From Acanthococcus lagerstroemiae (Eukaryota; Arthropoda; Insecta; Hemiptera; Eriococcidae): 64,000 nucleotides of DNA. Within the stretch, counting starts at the first letter, position 1, and each line of letters starts with the position of its first letter. This document shows positions 23,150 to 33,359 of this stretch, piece by piece. The translations under genes and the position numbers were made by a program. The DNA lies in contig CM063106.1 in NCBI GenBank assembly GCA_031841125.1, forward strand, positions 38,250,001-38,314,000, in the 5' to 3' direction. The notes beneath the pieces were generated by a model. It was not told the origin of the DNA, did not search any database, and saw only the letters and a list, made by a program, of their open reading frames with translations.

Positions 23150-23760
23150 ATGGTTGACGAGTCTTTCTAACAAAATTGAAAAAGCTATGAAGATTCTTAA
23201 GAAGTCTTGACACACCTAGAAAAGTTTCACAAAACTCTAAGGGAGTCTAAAACAAACCTAAAATAATGTTTTAAGCTCATATAGCGAGCATGAGAGCCGA
23301 TGTCTTCAACAATTTCGGAAAAGTCTCACAAGGTGTTACTTTCTGTTTCAAAGAAGGCTGGAAAAGCGTTAAAGTCTAGAACACATCTAGAAGAATTATA
23401 TATGAGTCCAGGGGTGTCGCACGGTTTTTCAGAGGAGTACAAAAATTAAAAATTTGAGTCGACAAAAAAAGTGTTTTGTCTTTGAAAACTGAGTGAACAA
23501 GCAAGAAATCTTATCAATATCATCTTTGAAATCTTTAAAAGTGCTTTTTTATCAACTTGTTGAAAGTTTATGAAATTTTCTTTGAGGGGGATAAGGGGAT
23601 ACGAATGATACTTTGTATCTTTTTTTTTTGGGGGGGGGGGGGGGTAATGTACACTGTACCACTGTACCCCCTCCGTTTTGACGTCACTGCTCAAGTCTAA
23701 ACAGTGTTGTAAGAATCTTAAACAAACCTCGGAGGGTCTTGGAACAGTATTTAAATCTTC
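23150..23760 (-). repeat. GACT-motif array split by an insertion
   Basis: Array units at about 23150-23408 and 23690-23760 flank a 281-bp segment with hAT-like edges (next entry). Confidence 0.55.
23409..23689. mobile_element. Probable hAT-type MITE with T10G15 tract
   Basis: The left edge CAGGGGTGTCGCACGG and the reverse complement of the right edge CAGTGACGTCAAAACGG are compatible with hAT termini. The flanking 8-mers (TATGAGTC and CTCAAGTC) share only their last four bases, and the surrounding array itself repeats AGTC, so the duplication is not independent proof. A T10 run followed by G15 lies at 23620-23644. Confidence 0.45.
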
Positions 23761-23870
23761 CCAACTTTCAGCTGTTAAGGAAAATATAAATGTTACTGAA
23801 TATATTGCAATGAAGGCAGGTATACATCATTTTTACATCAACATATCCATTTCCAGAGGGACCATCATCA

Positions 23871-24091
23871 AGGGGTCTGGTTGGCCGAGTGGATAGCGCG
23901 CTGGTTTCGGATTCCGGAGGTCCCGGGTTCGAGCCCACGTAGCAACTCGCTACATTTTCGACCTAGGCCGGTTCTTCGGCAAGGAGAGAAGGGGGCTAGG
24001 ACAGCCCTAACAGCCTCCCCGATGTATCTAAGGTAATGCTTGAAAGAGCGGATTACAGGGCTCGGGTTGACAGCAAAAATTAGAAAAGAGT
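23871..24091 (+). mobile_element. tRNA-derived SINE, complete copy 2
   Basis: It begins AGGGGTCTGGTTGGCCGAG, with box A-like TGGCCGAGTGG and box B-like GGTTCGAGCCC spaced as in a tRNA gene. A family-specific body of about 150 bases ends CAGCAAAAATTAGAAAAGAG. A perfect 16-bp target-site duplication, AGAGGGACCATCATCA, lies at 23855-23870 and 24092-24107. Unlike many SINEs it has no long poly(A) tail. The tRNA-like part is not a functional tRNA gene, because it continues into the SINE body without a CCA-like end or terminator. Confidence 0.93.
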
Positions 24092-24107
24092 AGAGGGACC
24101 ATCATCA

Positions 24108-24668
24108 TAATTACAATGAAAAATTTCAAGTTCAGCTTAGAATAATTATAGAACATTCCACTTAATGGCCTAAATTTTAGCTAATAAAAAATTTAAAGTC
24201 CATGACTTCAGTACAAAAATTAGAGACTTTTTTTATGACTGCCTAATATCTCGGAAAATATTACTTTTCTATAAATTTCGCGATTTCTTTTGACATACTA
24301 CGATTTTCTCATGACTCCCATCACATTTAGACACCCTGAAAATACTAGATCGATCATAGTACCTACACCTATAGTTCTGAGAGTAATCCCAATTATCATA
24401 GAGGTCACCGTTACTTCAGTTTCCCTGGTTTTATTATGATTTTATGTGACAGGTACTTGTTTTACTAAGCAGCCCGGAATAGGCCAGGCCTCTCCAACTG
24501 TTGCCCTTTTTTTATTAGTCTTTTTGTTGCGCATAAGCCACATCATCAAAATTGTCGGGACTTGTTTTTTTAGAGGAGGGGGGGAGGACAATCAAGATTG
24601 TAAAATAGTTTGCAAATGAGAGATTTTAGCAAAATTGCCACCCGTTTTCAAGGGGGCACAGCTAAAAT
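24108..24668. other. No gene seen
   Basis: AT-rich unique DNA with short G-runs near 24578. No supportable feature. Confidence 0.5.
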
Positions 24669-24914
24669 CAGGGATGATACTCGTAAGTCAGCCATAAGCT
24701 ATAAGATTTAAGCCATAAGCTGAAGGTTTTTTGGTAATTAAGTCAGCTATAGGTTTAAGCCAAATGTGCTGTAAGCTATATGCCTTAAGCATAAGCCATA
24801 TATAAGTTTAAGCCAATCACCCCATAAGCTATAAGCTATAAGCATCAGCCATATTTTCAAGGTCGTAAGCAAAAGCCATAAGTTTAAGCTCTATTGATTG
24901 GCTTATCATCCCTG
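24669..24914. mobile_element. hAT-type MITE with CATAAGC repeats
   Basis: The edges CAGGGATGATACTCG and the reverse complement of the right edge CAGGGATGATAAGCC form a TIR beginning with ten identical bases (CAGGGATGAT). The flanks GCTAAAAT (24661-24668) and GCCAGAAT (24915-24922) match at six of eight positions. The interior is built almost entirely of CATAAGC, CTATAAGC and TTTAAGCC words, like a solid block of subterminal repeats. It encodes nothing. Confidence 0.75.
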
Positions 24915-27289
24915 GCCAGAATTTTTTGATTTTGCTCTGGACCTACTTATTCCAATTTCGTTAGAAGGCTACCAGAAACATAGATCTTTTCCGTAAAAGA
25001 GAGATCCCTGCAAAATCGTATGACTGTTGTTTTTTCATAGGGAACTACTAGAATTTTGCTGCATTTTTCATATTTACGGAATCCCGGCAACATCCTCTGA
25101 TCTCATTTCTTTTTTTTGGGGGGGGGGGGGAGACAGCAAAACGGTATAATTTTTTTAAGGAACTTCTGTTGGCTTACCTAAAAATAGGATCTGGTTACGG
25201 TGCAGACCTACTTATATTTTCAATTATCAGTATACAAATGAATAATCATGGTCACGAGAGGTTGGCTGTTCCCATAAGTTTTACATGAGCTACAGCAAGA
25301 TTAGGAGAAAACTGCGACAGCTTTAGAAATATATCAACCCAACACTTTTATCCTTGCTGTTTTGCGTGCGTTATTTTTCCGTTTGATTTTCGATAGGAAA
25401 TGGCCAATAACCTGCCGTCGCAAGGTTCACTTTTTGCTGATACATTACTTAACTGAAGTACAAATCTGGAATTTTACAGTTGATGAAATAAAAGGAGGCA
25501 ATAGCTTGTGAAAAACCCATGCGACTTTGATGTTTTGAAAAGTAATTTTCCCCGGATGAAATTACAAGCAAACTGATTTTCTCGATGAACAGATATTTGA
25601 TCGATGATTCTTACCAAGCTAGCTCCATCTTTTCGGTCTTGTGGTTTAGAGTAGACTTTGATGAATTACCTCGCGAACTCATCGGCCCAAAACGCCGCCT
25701 CTATTATTTCGAATAGGAAGAGACAAATAATTGTATGGAAAAAGAAAATAAAGGAAATGCCTTTCCCGTAGTTAGTATTCGGCGTACGTCTCATGCAGAC
25801 CCGACACCATTTCCGTTTATAATTTCATTACTACGTTTTCGATTTGGTAAACCAAATAAATCTACGAAAGCCGATCGAAAGATAACTTCAATTTCGTTAA
25901 AAGTACCTGCAACAGTGTCAACCGTGTAAAACACGAAATTCTGGGTCGACATGTTAGTGTATGTACTATTTGTATAAAAACTTACCAAATAGGTAGGTAC
26001 ATAAATAATATTGGAGTAGTTGCACGCAACATATCTTCCTTATAAAATCGTCATGTCAGCAGGAGGACCGTTCCTAACATAAAGGCACAATCAGCTCTTT
26101 CATTGTCAGCTATGACGTACAATGGACATCTTAGAGCCGCAATCCAGTGCCCTATCATAGTGCCACCACAGACCATTCTATGGCTTCTTAAACGAGACCA
26201 TTACCAGCTCAATAACTGCTACTACCAGTATGTCAGCCTACAACTATGAACATCTCAACGTCACGATATCACATCAGTTACACTGAATTGCAATCCAACA
26301 GTCCATCTTTGGCGCACCTTAATATTCAAGCACGATGTAAGTCGTGCACGAATCTTTACAAATGAAGTCAACTCTCAAATTGACAATCTCTGCAGATATT
26401 TTCACCTTAACCACAAGTAATGACCAACTTATTTCGGGCACCTATCTCGTCCTTAGAAAAACTAGTAGCCACCATTTCACATCGCACTATCAAAATTACC
26501 CAAAAATATGTCTCTCCAAAAACTTATTTTCACAGATGCGTAGTTTGACAACCAAAAGTCTCACTTCACCGAAGAAAATAAAAAGGAATCTGACTTTCAG
26601 CAACAGTCATAATGAGCTTTACCAATTAAAGCTCTATATCTAATCGATCTGTACCATTCGAGTACAAAATCTTTTAAATAACTGTCAAAATCGCGTTCGA
26701 AAATGACAGGACACCGCAGTGGTTAATGTAAGCCATTTCTAAAAGTGCCCGAAGGAAGAAACTGTTTATGACACTTATTAGTGACATGCGGTATACCGTA
26801 GGGAGAAAGCACTGAGGTATTCCATCACACATACACCCATTAAAACTCCAGATGCATAATTTTAGAAACTGTCCGATTCATGGGTATAAGCTGGTTATGG
26901 AAATTTTAGCTTTAGTTACGTGCATGCTTCAAGTTGGTGCATTCTGCTTACTAATCAAGAGGTCTTCGAAGTCCGAACTTATTATTTTACGTGGAATACT
27001 GCAGTAGGTAATATTTTTGTTCATTTATATTTTCAAAATAAATTACCTATCCAGGCGGTGGTAAACGTATTTTACGAAATTTTTAGAACCGCTCGTAGTA
27101 AATACGAGTACTTGTATATCGTTTATGAGACCCATCTATCAGCGACATAAGATACAGACTATGTACTATATGTAGAGGGTAAGGAAAGAGGCCAAAGTTC
27201 ACCATTAGCCACAAAAAAGTACTACGACGTATCCCTTCATTACAATTTATCGTATGAGTACTGCGGTGGGGAACAAAACAAAAATTTAT
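24915..27289. other. No gene seen; T8G13 tract
   Basis: A T8G13 tract lies at 25110-25130. At 25340-25930 CpG is more frequent than in neighbouring DNA, and a 64-codon frame (25735-25929) overlaps a minus-strand frame of similar length. A 99-codon frame at 26344-26643 is rich in S, T, L and K and has no recognisable motif. I cannot support a gene. Confidence 0.45.
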
Positions 27290-28306
27290 TCAAATTTCCA
27301 AGATACACTTGACCAAAAAGTTGCATTTGATGTGAAAAATTTCATTGAATAAATTTTGAATTTAGATTTTGCCCAAGAAGCAGAAAGTTTAAAATTGTTA
27401 AAATACCATACACGATTCTTCCAGCCTTGACTAAAAATAAATCCTTGAAGATCTTTTAGACTAGCCCAAAGTTTTCTTATGACTTCTATCAAGATTCATC
27501 AATACTCTTTCAAACTTGTTTAACACTATTCCAGGCCTATGATACTCTCCCAAGCGTTTCAAGAGTTAAATTTGGGCTTTCTAAGAATCTTTTACTTCAA
27601 ACCTGTTTTAAATTTAAGACTATGTTAGAATTATTCAAGACATACTTTGACATGTTTTGGACACTTTTAGAATATTTAAGATATTTCAAGATTCTAAGAC
27701 GAAGGTGAGACCATGTTTAAGGTTTCCTAGCTTTCTAATGATTTCTGAAACTTTTTCAGAATTTTTAGAATACCTAAAGACTCTTAAGAAGTTCCTTAAA
27801 ACTTACTGTGACAGTTTTAGGACCTTCACAAACCTTGTTAAGATTCATCTTATCTTTTAGACGTGCCTAGAGAAACCCAAAGAATCTCAAACAGACCTGC
27901 AGAAGTTTTACAAAAGCCTTAGTGGGTTTTGAAGATGCCTAAAGAAGTCTTTAAGAGGCCTAAAAAGTCTGTAGTGTGTCTGAAGAAGCTTTAAAGAAGC
28001 TTAAAGTATGTTTTAAAAATCCTTTAAGACTCTTAAAATAGGCGTCGAAACGCCCGAACCTGTGACAAGAAATAATCTTGAATCTTTCCAAATGTGTTTT
28101 AGGAAGTTTTAAGTCCAAAAAAACCTTTTACAGGTCCAAGAAAGTGTTGAAAGAATCTTTACGAATCTTAAAGAAGTTCTAAACGTAAAGAGCCCTTAAA
28201 CAGCGTTAAAGAAGTCTTGAAAAGTTTTACTGATTATTGAGTAAGTCTGGAAGTATTTGAAAATGTCTTAACTTGGCCTGAAGTAATTTAAAAGGACTCT
28301 GAAAGG
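27290..28306. repeat. GACT-motif array that flips orientation
   Basis: From about 27460 to 27860 the units read in the plus sense (AAGACTTTCC-like words such as GATTCATC, GACTATG). From about 27880 they switch to AAGAAGTCTT / AAAGAATCTT units and continue to 28306, where a hAT element begins. The switch makes this block an imperfect inverted pair. The ORFs at 27286-27492 and 27657-27860 are translations of the array. Confidence 0.6.
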
Positions 28307-28883
28307 CAGGGATGTTCCCATAGGGGGGATACCGGAACTCAGCCCCGTCTCAAGAATTTTTAGGAAAATCGAGGAAGGGCTCAGCCCCTCCTCGAGAAAT
28401 TACCTAAAATAAACAAAATTCAGTCTTGTAAAATCAAAAATTCATCAAGATATTAGTCGATGATTAGACTTTGAAAAGTGTAATGCAAAAAGTCCGACTT
28501 CAGCGTTACTATTGGTCCCTGTTGTAATTTTATAGTGTTGTTAATTGTTGCATAATATTTTTTTGCTGTTACATTTTTATGTCTCCTTAACCTACCATAC
28601 CGATAGTGATAAAATACTCAGGATTTTTTTTTAAATGTATTTACTAAATAAACCTTTGTACCCACTGTAACGTCTGTAATTATTTTAAATTTTAATCTAT
28701 TTCGTTTAAAATAAATATTTTTGTACTTTTTATAAATTTATTGCGGTTTTATTGCGAACTTATATACGATGACCTATTTTGAAGCGAATATGACCTTTGA
28801 CTGAGATGTTTTTTGTTTTTTTTTAATGAGGGAAATTATTCATAATTTAGAGACCCTCAAAAAAATTCATGGGGACATCACTG
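28307..28883. mobile_element. Non-autonomous hAT element, 8-bp TSD
   Basis: The edges CAGGGATGTTCCCATAGG and the reverse complement of the right edge CAGTGATGTCCCCATGA form a TIR. A perfect 8-bp duplication CTGAAAGG flanks the element at 28299-28306 and 28884-28891. The interior has no transposase. The target lies in a GACT array. Confidence 0.88.
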
Positions 28884-28891
28884 CTGAAAGG

Positions 28892-29368
28892 GTATTGAAG
28901 TATCACAGAATTATAGAAAAAAATTGTTACAACAAAAGAAAGAGACATTTTAAAATGTGCCTTTCATGGCTATTAAGGTTTACAGTGTAACTATTTTTTT
29001 AAATTATTATTTAATATTTTGAAGAAAAAATCAGTATTTTCTGGCATTATTAGTACTATTGATATTTCATATTTATGTTATCAGTATTTTTTCGATGTTT
29101 TCCATTTTTCCGATCTCTTAGACATTTTTCAGATATTTTCAATATAAATCCAATATTTTACTTAAAAAAACAAAGGGAAAAAAACGAACAGCACAAGATG
29201 TGCTGTAAGTGGATTATAACAAGAAATAGAAAACTGAAAAAAAAAAAGAAGAAAAAAACAGAATGAAGATAACTGATAGTCCGATGCCAACTACATACAT
29301 GCAGGGGTGCTGACTGTTTACCAGGGGAGCTTGAGGATACACATAATATATAATGTGAAGATTTCTAC
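28892..29368. other. No gene seen
   Basis: AT-rich DNA with A- and T-runs. Frames here translate homopolymer-rich sequence. A hAT-like edge CAGGGGTGCTGACTG starts at 29302 but no partner end was found. Confidence 0.45.
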
Positions 29369-29374
29369 GAGTCA

Positions 29375-29648
29375 GTGGTGTAGCCAAGGGGGGGGGGGGA
29401 TTAAGGGAGCTAATGCCCTCTAGGCACCTGAAATTGAATGTAAAATATGCAAAAATGTGCAATTTTTCGCCTTTAAAACACGTTTTTCGAAAAAATTTCC
29501 CTCGAGCAGTAATTTTACCTTCATTTTCATAAAATAATAGTTCTCTCTAATATCGGCGATTTTTTTAAAATACCTCAATTTTCGACTTTTTCTCTCTTGA
29601 AAATCTTACTTTGCCCCTCCCCCTTAGGTAAATCCTGGCTACGCCACT
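29375..29648. mobile_element. GTGGCGTAGC family MITE, copy 2
   Basis: The left edge GTGGTGTAGCCAAGG and the reverse complement of the right edge GTGGCGTAGCCAGG form a TIR, and both sides are flanked by GAGTCA (29369-29374 and 29649-29654). If the termini are written CAGTGG...CCACTG the flanks no longer match at 8 bp, so the duplication length is ambiguous. The right part matches, in reverse, the copy at 6910-7060. A G-run lies at about 29390. Confidence 0.7.
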
Positions 29649-29654
29649 GAGTCA

Positions 29655-31061
29655 CGGGTAGAACAACTGGGCCGTACATTTGAATCGTCCAATGAAATTG
29701 GAGGTTCGTTGTTCAGGCTCGAATTCGAAGAAGTTGGAGTTGAATCTTTATCGTTGCATTTTTTGGATTTTATCGTAAATTGTTTCAGTTACTCATTATG
29801 TTTATAGTATTTAAACCAAACATTCTGGAAGAAAAGTAGCAAATTTACAGTGTTACAAGAAGAACATTGAATTTGGTCTCAAAATTCATAATCAAAACGG
29901 ATGATTCAACTTACCGACAACCCATAGAAAAAAAAAAATTGAATATATCAAGTTATCGGTTCTCAAACAGCCATTCAGGCATTTGCCATCGATATTCAAT
30001 GTGAACTGGATATAGCGAGCCTACCACTGTGTTTGTAAAAAGAACAACAAAACACACGAATTATCTATCTTTCAAAGCAAAATCAGAGTTGCCAAGTTTA
30101 TAAACATTAAAATGTGTTGGGAAGAAAAGTTTTGAATAAGACTAGCGAGAAAAATATAACGTTATATTTATTCAGGAAATCTGGCGGGGCTCCGGCAAGC
30201 GCTAGAGAAGACTGAGCACCCCCTAGCACCCTTCTGGCAACGGGTTTGCCAATCCAAGAGTCCCAAATCAATTAACCAAATTTTTGTTCTAAATTTTAAA
30301 ATGTTTCTGTGATATTAATTCTCTTCATCCCTTCTTTCTTTTTCGTTCAGCGCAATTATGATTTTTTTAATGGTGGTATCTTTGCCTAGGGGGGCTCAAG
30401 GTACCTTTAGAGAGCGCTCAGCCCCAGCTTGCCGCCTTGGCTACGGGGCTGCATAAATGTTTACTATCCGCGCTTGCAGCCTTGCATTTTGGAAATAAAG
30501 GACTATCGGAAAACAAATGCAGGTCTTTTTTTATTGTTAGCAAAGAAACTTCTGTGCAGAAACCATAAAATAAAAAACAAAAAAAAACTTCAAATGAGCT
30601 GTATTGTTAATGTTGAAATAAAAAATTTAAAAAATGGGATTTTGCTACGCAAACCAAAATAATTAATAACAATTAAAAATGTTTAAAAAACAAATAGAAT
30701 ATTTGGTGTTTTTTAACAAATGCTATTTTTAGGGTTTTTGCTTAGTTCCCTATTTCTTTCTATTTTTCTTATTTACGAACCTACAAACTGTTTATTATTT
30801 AACAATTTTTCATTTGATGCTTTTTTAGAGTTTTTGCCTAACAATTTCTTTATTGTTGACTCTTTCTGTCAATGAAGACCATAATTTATTTTTGATAAAA
30901 AGTCTTTTATATCCAAAAACAATTATGGGAGCATGAAGTGTGAGCATTTACTTCATATCAGTTACTTTCATTTGACTTTTCAGGATTTTTGCATACCTAA
31001 ATCTATCCCTCTTATGCTACTGGTTATTAGGTGTTTAAATTACTCGTTCTTGTATTTTATG
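29655..31061. other. No gene seen
   Basis: AT-rich DNA. Around 30180-30450 there are GC-richer words (GGCGGGGCTCCGGC, GCTCAGCCCCAG, CTTGGCTACGGGGCTG) that resemble ends of the GTGGCGTAGC-type repeats, but a full element could not be closed. Frames are short and unrecognised. Confidence 0.4.
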
Positions 31062-31069
31062 GTTTTTCG

Positions 31070-32249
31070 CAAAGTCATATAGATACACCAAGTCGTTCGA
31101 CTCTCCATTTAACCAATGTTAAACTTCGTATGTTACGATAATTTATCCCGATAGCAGCGCTGGCAGCGTTCGACTGCCGTGAAATCAATGTAAACGTTGG
31201 GAGCCCTAACAAGGTTTTGCGTTTATCTCAATAACGGTCGAGTTTTATAAAAAAGTGAAAAGAACAAAATTTATTCTACCTGTTATTTTTTATCAAGTAA
31301 GATCAGTTTCAAAATTTTACCCATAAAAATTTCGAATTTACTCGCATTTGATGGGAAATTCCTTAAACGACATGATCGCCGAACTAGCAGAGAGTCAGGC
31401 TTACAAATGAACATCAAAAAAAAAAACGAAAAAATTAGCAAACCAAAAGAGTGTAACGAGAATGCAGCTGTACGATAAAGAAATAGAAACAATAGCAGAA
31501 GCAACATACCTAGGTCAACAGCTATCATTCGATCACCCCACTGAAAAAGAAATAGAAATAAGAATAACCAAAACGTGGAATAAGTACTGGTCACTCAAAG
31601 AAATATTCAAAGGTCCCTTCAAAAATTATCAAAAAAGCGAAATATTTAACATGTGCGTTGTCCCGACCCTGGCGTATGGTTGCCAAACATGGACCCTGAC
31701 CGAAGAAAACATTAAAAAAATAGTAACCACCCAAAATTCCTTAGAAAGATCAATGTTAGGTATCAATAAGAAAGACCGCATCAGGACAAGCGATATAAAA
31801 AAGAAATTAAAATACAACGTTAACGTAGCCAGATTTATCAGACGTCAGAAATGGAGATGGGCGGGTTACGTAGCCCGAATGAAAGACGACCGATGGACCT
31901 ATCTAGCAACGTTCTGGTTCTTGTCACAGTTTAAAAGGAAAATAGGGCACCCACGCACTAGATGGAAGGACGACATCAACGGCTTTCTACAATGCAAAAA
32001 TTTCCAACGCATAGCGCAAAATAGGGTCGAATGGGAAAGGTTGCAGGAAACCTTTGCTCTCTACGGGCCGAGGACTTTAAGTCCTTAATAAAGGTATTTT
32101 GATTTGATTTGAAGCTAATCCGCAAAAACATAAAAATGTCCATATAAGCGCAATGCAAACAAAGGAGTTCAGCGATAGCAGCGCGCTGGCATGACGGCAG
32201 AACGCGGAAACGCGCTAGTCGTCTAACTTGGTGTATCTATATGACTTTG
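31070..32249. mobile_element. hAT-type element with RTE fragment inside, 8-bp TSD
   Basis: The two ends share CAAAGTCATATAGATAC and seven further bases as a 24-bp inverted repeat (31070-31093 and 32226-32249). The start CAAAG fits the hAT consensus YARNG. GTTTTTCG lies immediately outside at 31062-31069 and 32250-32257, a perfect 8-bp duplication. The element's own DNA is about 31070-31310 and 32112-32249. Between them lies an RTE-like fragment. Both flanking parts contain a GATAGCAGCGC word. Confidence 0.85.
31315..32091 (+). pseudogene. RTE-like reverse transcriptase C-terminal region, broken
   Basis: Frames joined by shifts in an A-run near 31418 read LNDMIAELAES, then GLQMNIK. The 208-codon frame at 31462-32088 follows with YLGQQLSF, PTLAYGCQTWTL, RQKWRWAGYVARM, GHPRTRWKDDI and QNRVEWERLQETFALYG. 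This order is that of the connection domain and C-terminus after the catalytic core of RTE-like enzymes. The final stop is followed by AATAAAGG and a (TTTGA)n tail (32097-32111), the usual 3' microsatellite of such elements. The endonuclease and core RT are missing. Confidence 0.85.
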
Positions 32250-32364
32250 GTTTTTCGTTTTAAGCAATCGATTTTTTTTTAAGCAACCAGTCCTGAGTCA
32301 GAAAATCTTAAATATCGCAAACATATTTGAAGCAAGAAGAACGCAGTAAAGCCAATTGCAGTAA

Positions 32365-32535
32365 TTAGCCTGCAATCTGATGAATTTGCAGCAGAAGTAA
32401 AAGATTCTTCAGCCGTTAATAAGTCAACACTGTTCCTGCTGTTCTATGCCGACCAATCAGAGAGCCATTCTCCCACTTTAAAGATGGCTATATAAGATGA
32501 TGAAAGACGAACAAGCTTCATTTTCCGGGCAGTTA
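32365..32535 (+). repeat. Dispersed TATA-bearing repeat, copy 2
   Basis: This is the partner of 1640-1795. It carries CCAATCAGAG followed 30 bases later by CTATATAAGATGATG, which reads like CCAAT and TATA boxes. An RTE-like fragment starts about 110 bases downstream on the same strand; whether the repeat is its promoter region or an unrelated insertion cannot be decided from two copies. Confidence 0.55.
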
Positions 32536-32646
32536 CCGAAGAGAATTACAATTAAGAGGTTCTTGAACTGTGTATTATGTGATTAATATTTGCCAACATA
32601 AGGCACATGTTTATTACTTTGTTTTAATTTTAATTTTAAAACAAAT

Positions 32647-33290
32647 AAGGTACGAGAGGAAAATTTGGAAGAAGTTGAGGAGTACACATACCTCAGGCAG
32701 GTCATCTCTTTCAAGGATAATATGAAAAAAGAAATCGATAAGCGAATAAAGGCCTGGAAGGGGTATTGGATCCTGAGATCAGTATTCAAAGGAGACCTGA
32801 AAATGGCTTCAAAAAGCCGAATGCTAAAGACATGTATCAGGCCAGTTTTGACGTACGGGGCCTAGACGTGGTCTGCCACGGAGGCTCAGTCCAGAAGGCT
32901 GGTGGTTACACAAAGAGGAATATGGCGCGAATTATGCTAGTTATTAAAAGGAAAGACAAAGTTAGGGCAACATTGATTACGGCAAAAAACCAAATGCAGG
33001 AGCGTTGTCTTTTCGGTCGAAAAACTGAAAATAAAGTTTTCCGGCCACCTCTCTAGCCAGGACGAACGATAAGCACTAGGATAGGCGAGTTACATTCTGG
33101 GTCCCTTACAGCAACACTAGGAGAGGCAGGCCGGTAACGAGCTGAACGAGCGAGATTACTAAAAGAGTAGGCATACCATGGTGCAGGGTGGCGCAAGACC
33201 GCAAAACGTGAAAAAAATAAGGGAGGCCTATGCCCGTGATGGGGGGGGGGGCTTGGTAAGACTCATAAAACGGCAATGGATGCAAATGTT
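32647..33290 (+). pseudogene. RTE-like C-terminal region, heavily frameshifted
   Basis: The first frame (32665-32865) reads YLRQVISFKDNMKKEIDKRI and PVLTYG. After at least two frameshifts further pieces appear: KDKVRAT, RGRPVTSWTSEITKRVGIPW, and QDRKTWKK. This is the same C-terminal order as in the fragments at 8180 and 31315, but with many more breaks, so it is an older copy. The 3' end may be the GATGCAAATG words near 33280. Confidence 0.7.
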
Positions 33291-33359
33291 ACTTCATGCA
33301 ACACGGACTTCACCACGGAAACTATTAAAAAAACACATAGAAAACCTGGGTCATACCAT

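Noticed and set aside
23871..23945. A tRNA-like gene
   Set aside because: Boxes A and B are present, but the sequence continues into a shared repeat body bounded by a 16-bp duplication, so it is a SINE head.
31283..31594. 103-codon minus-strand ORF rich in L and F
   Set aside because: It is the antisense of an A-rich stretch of the RTE fragment.
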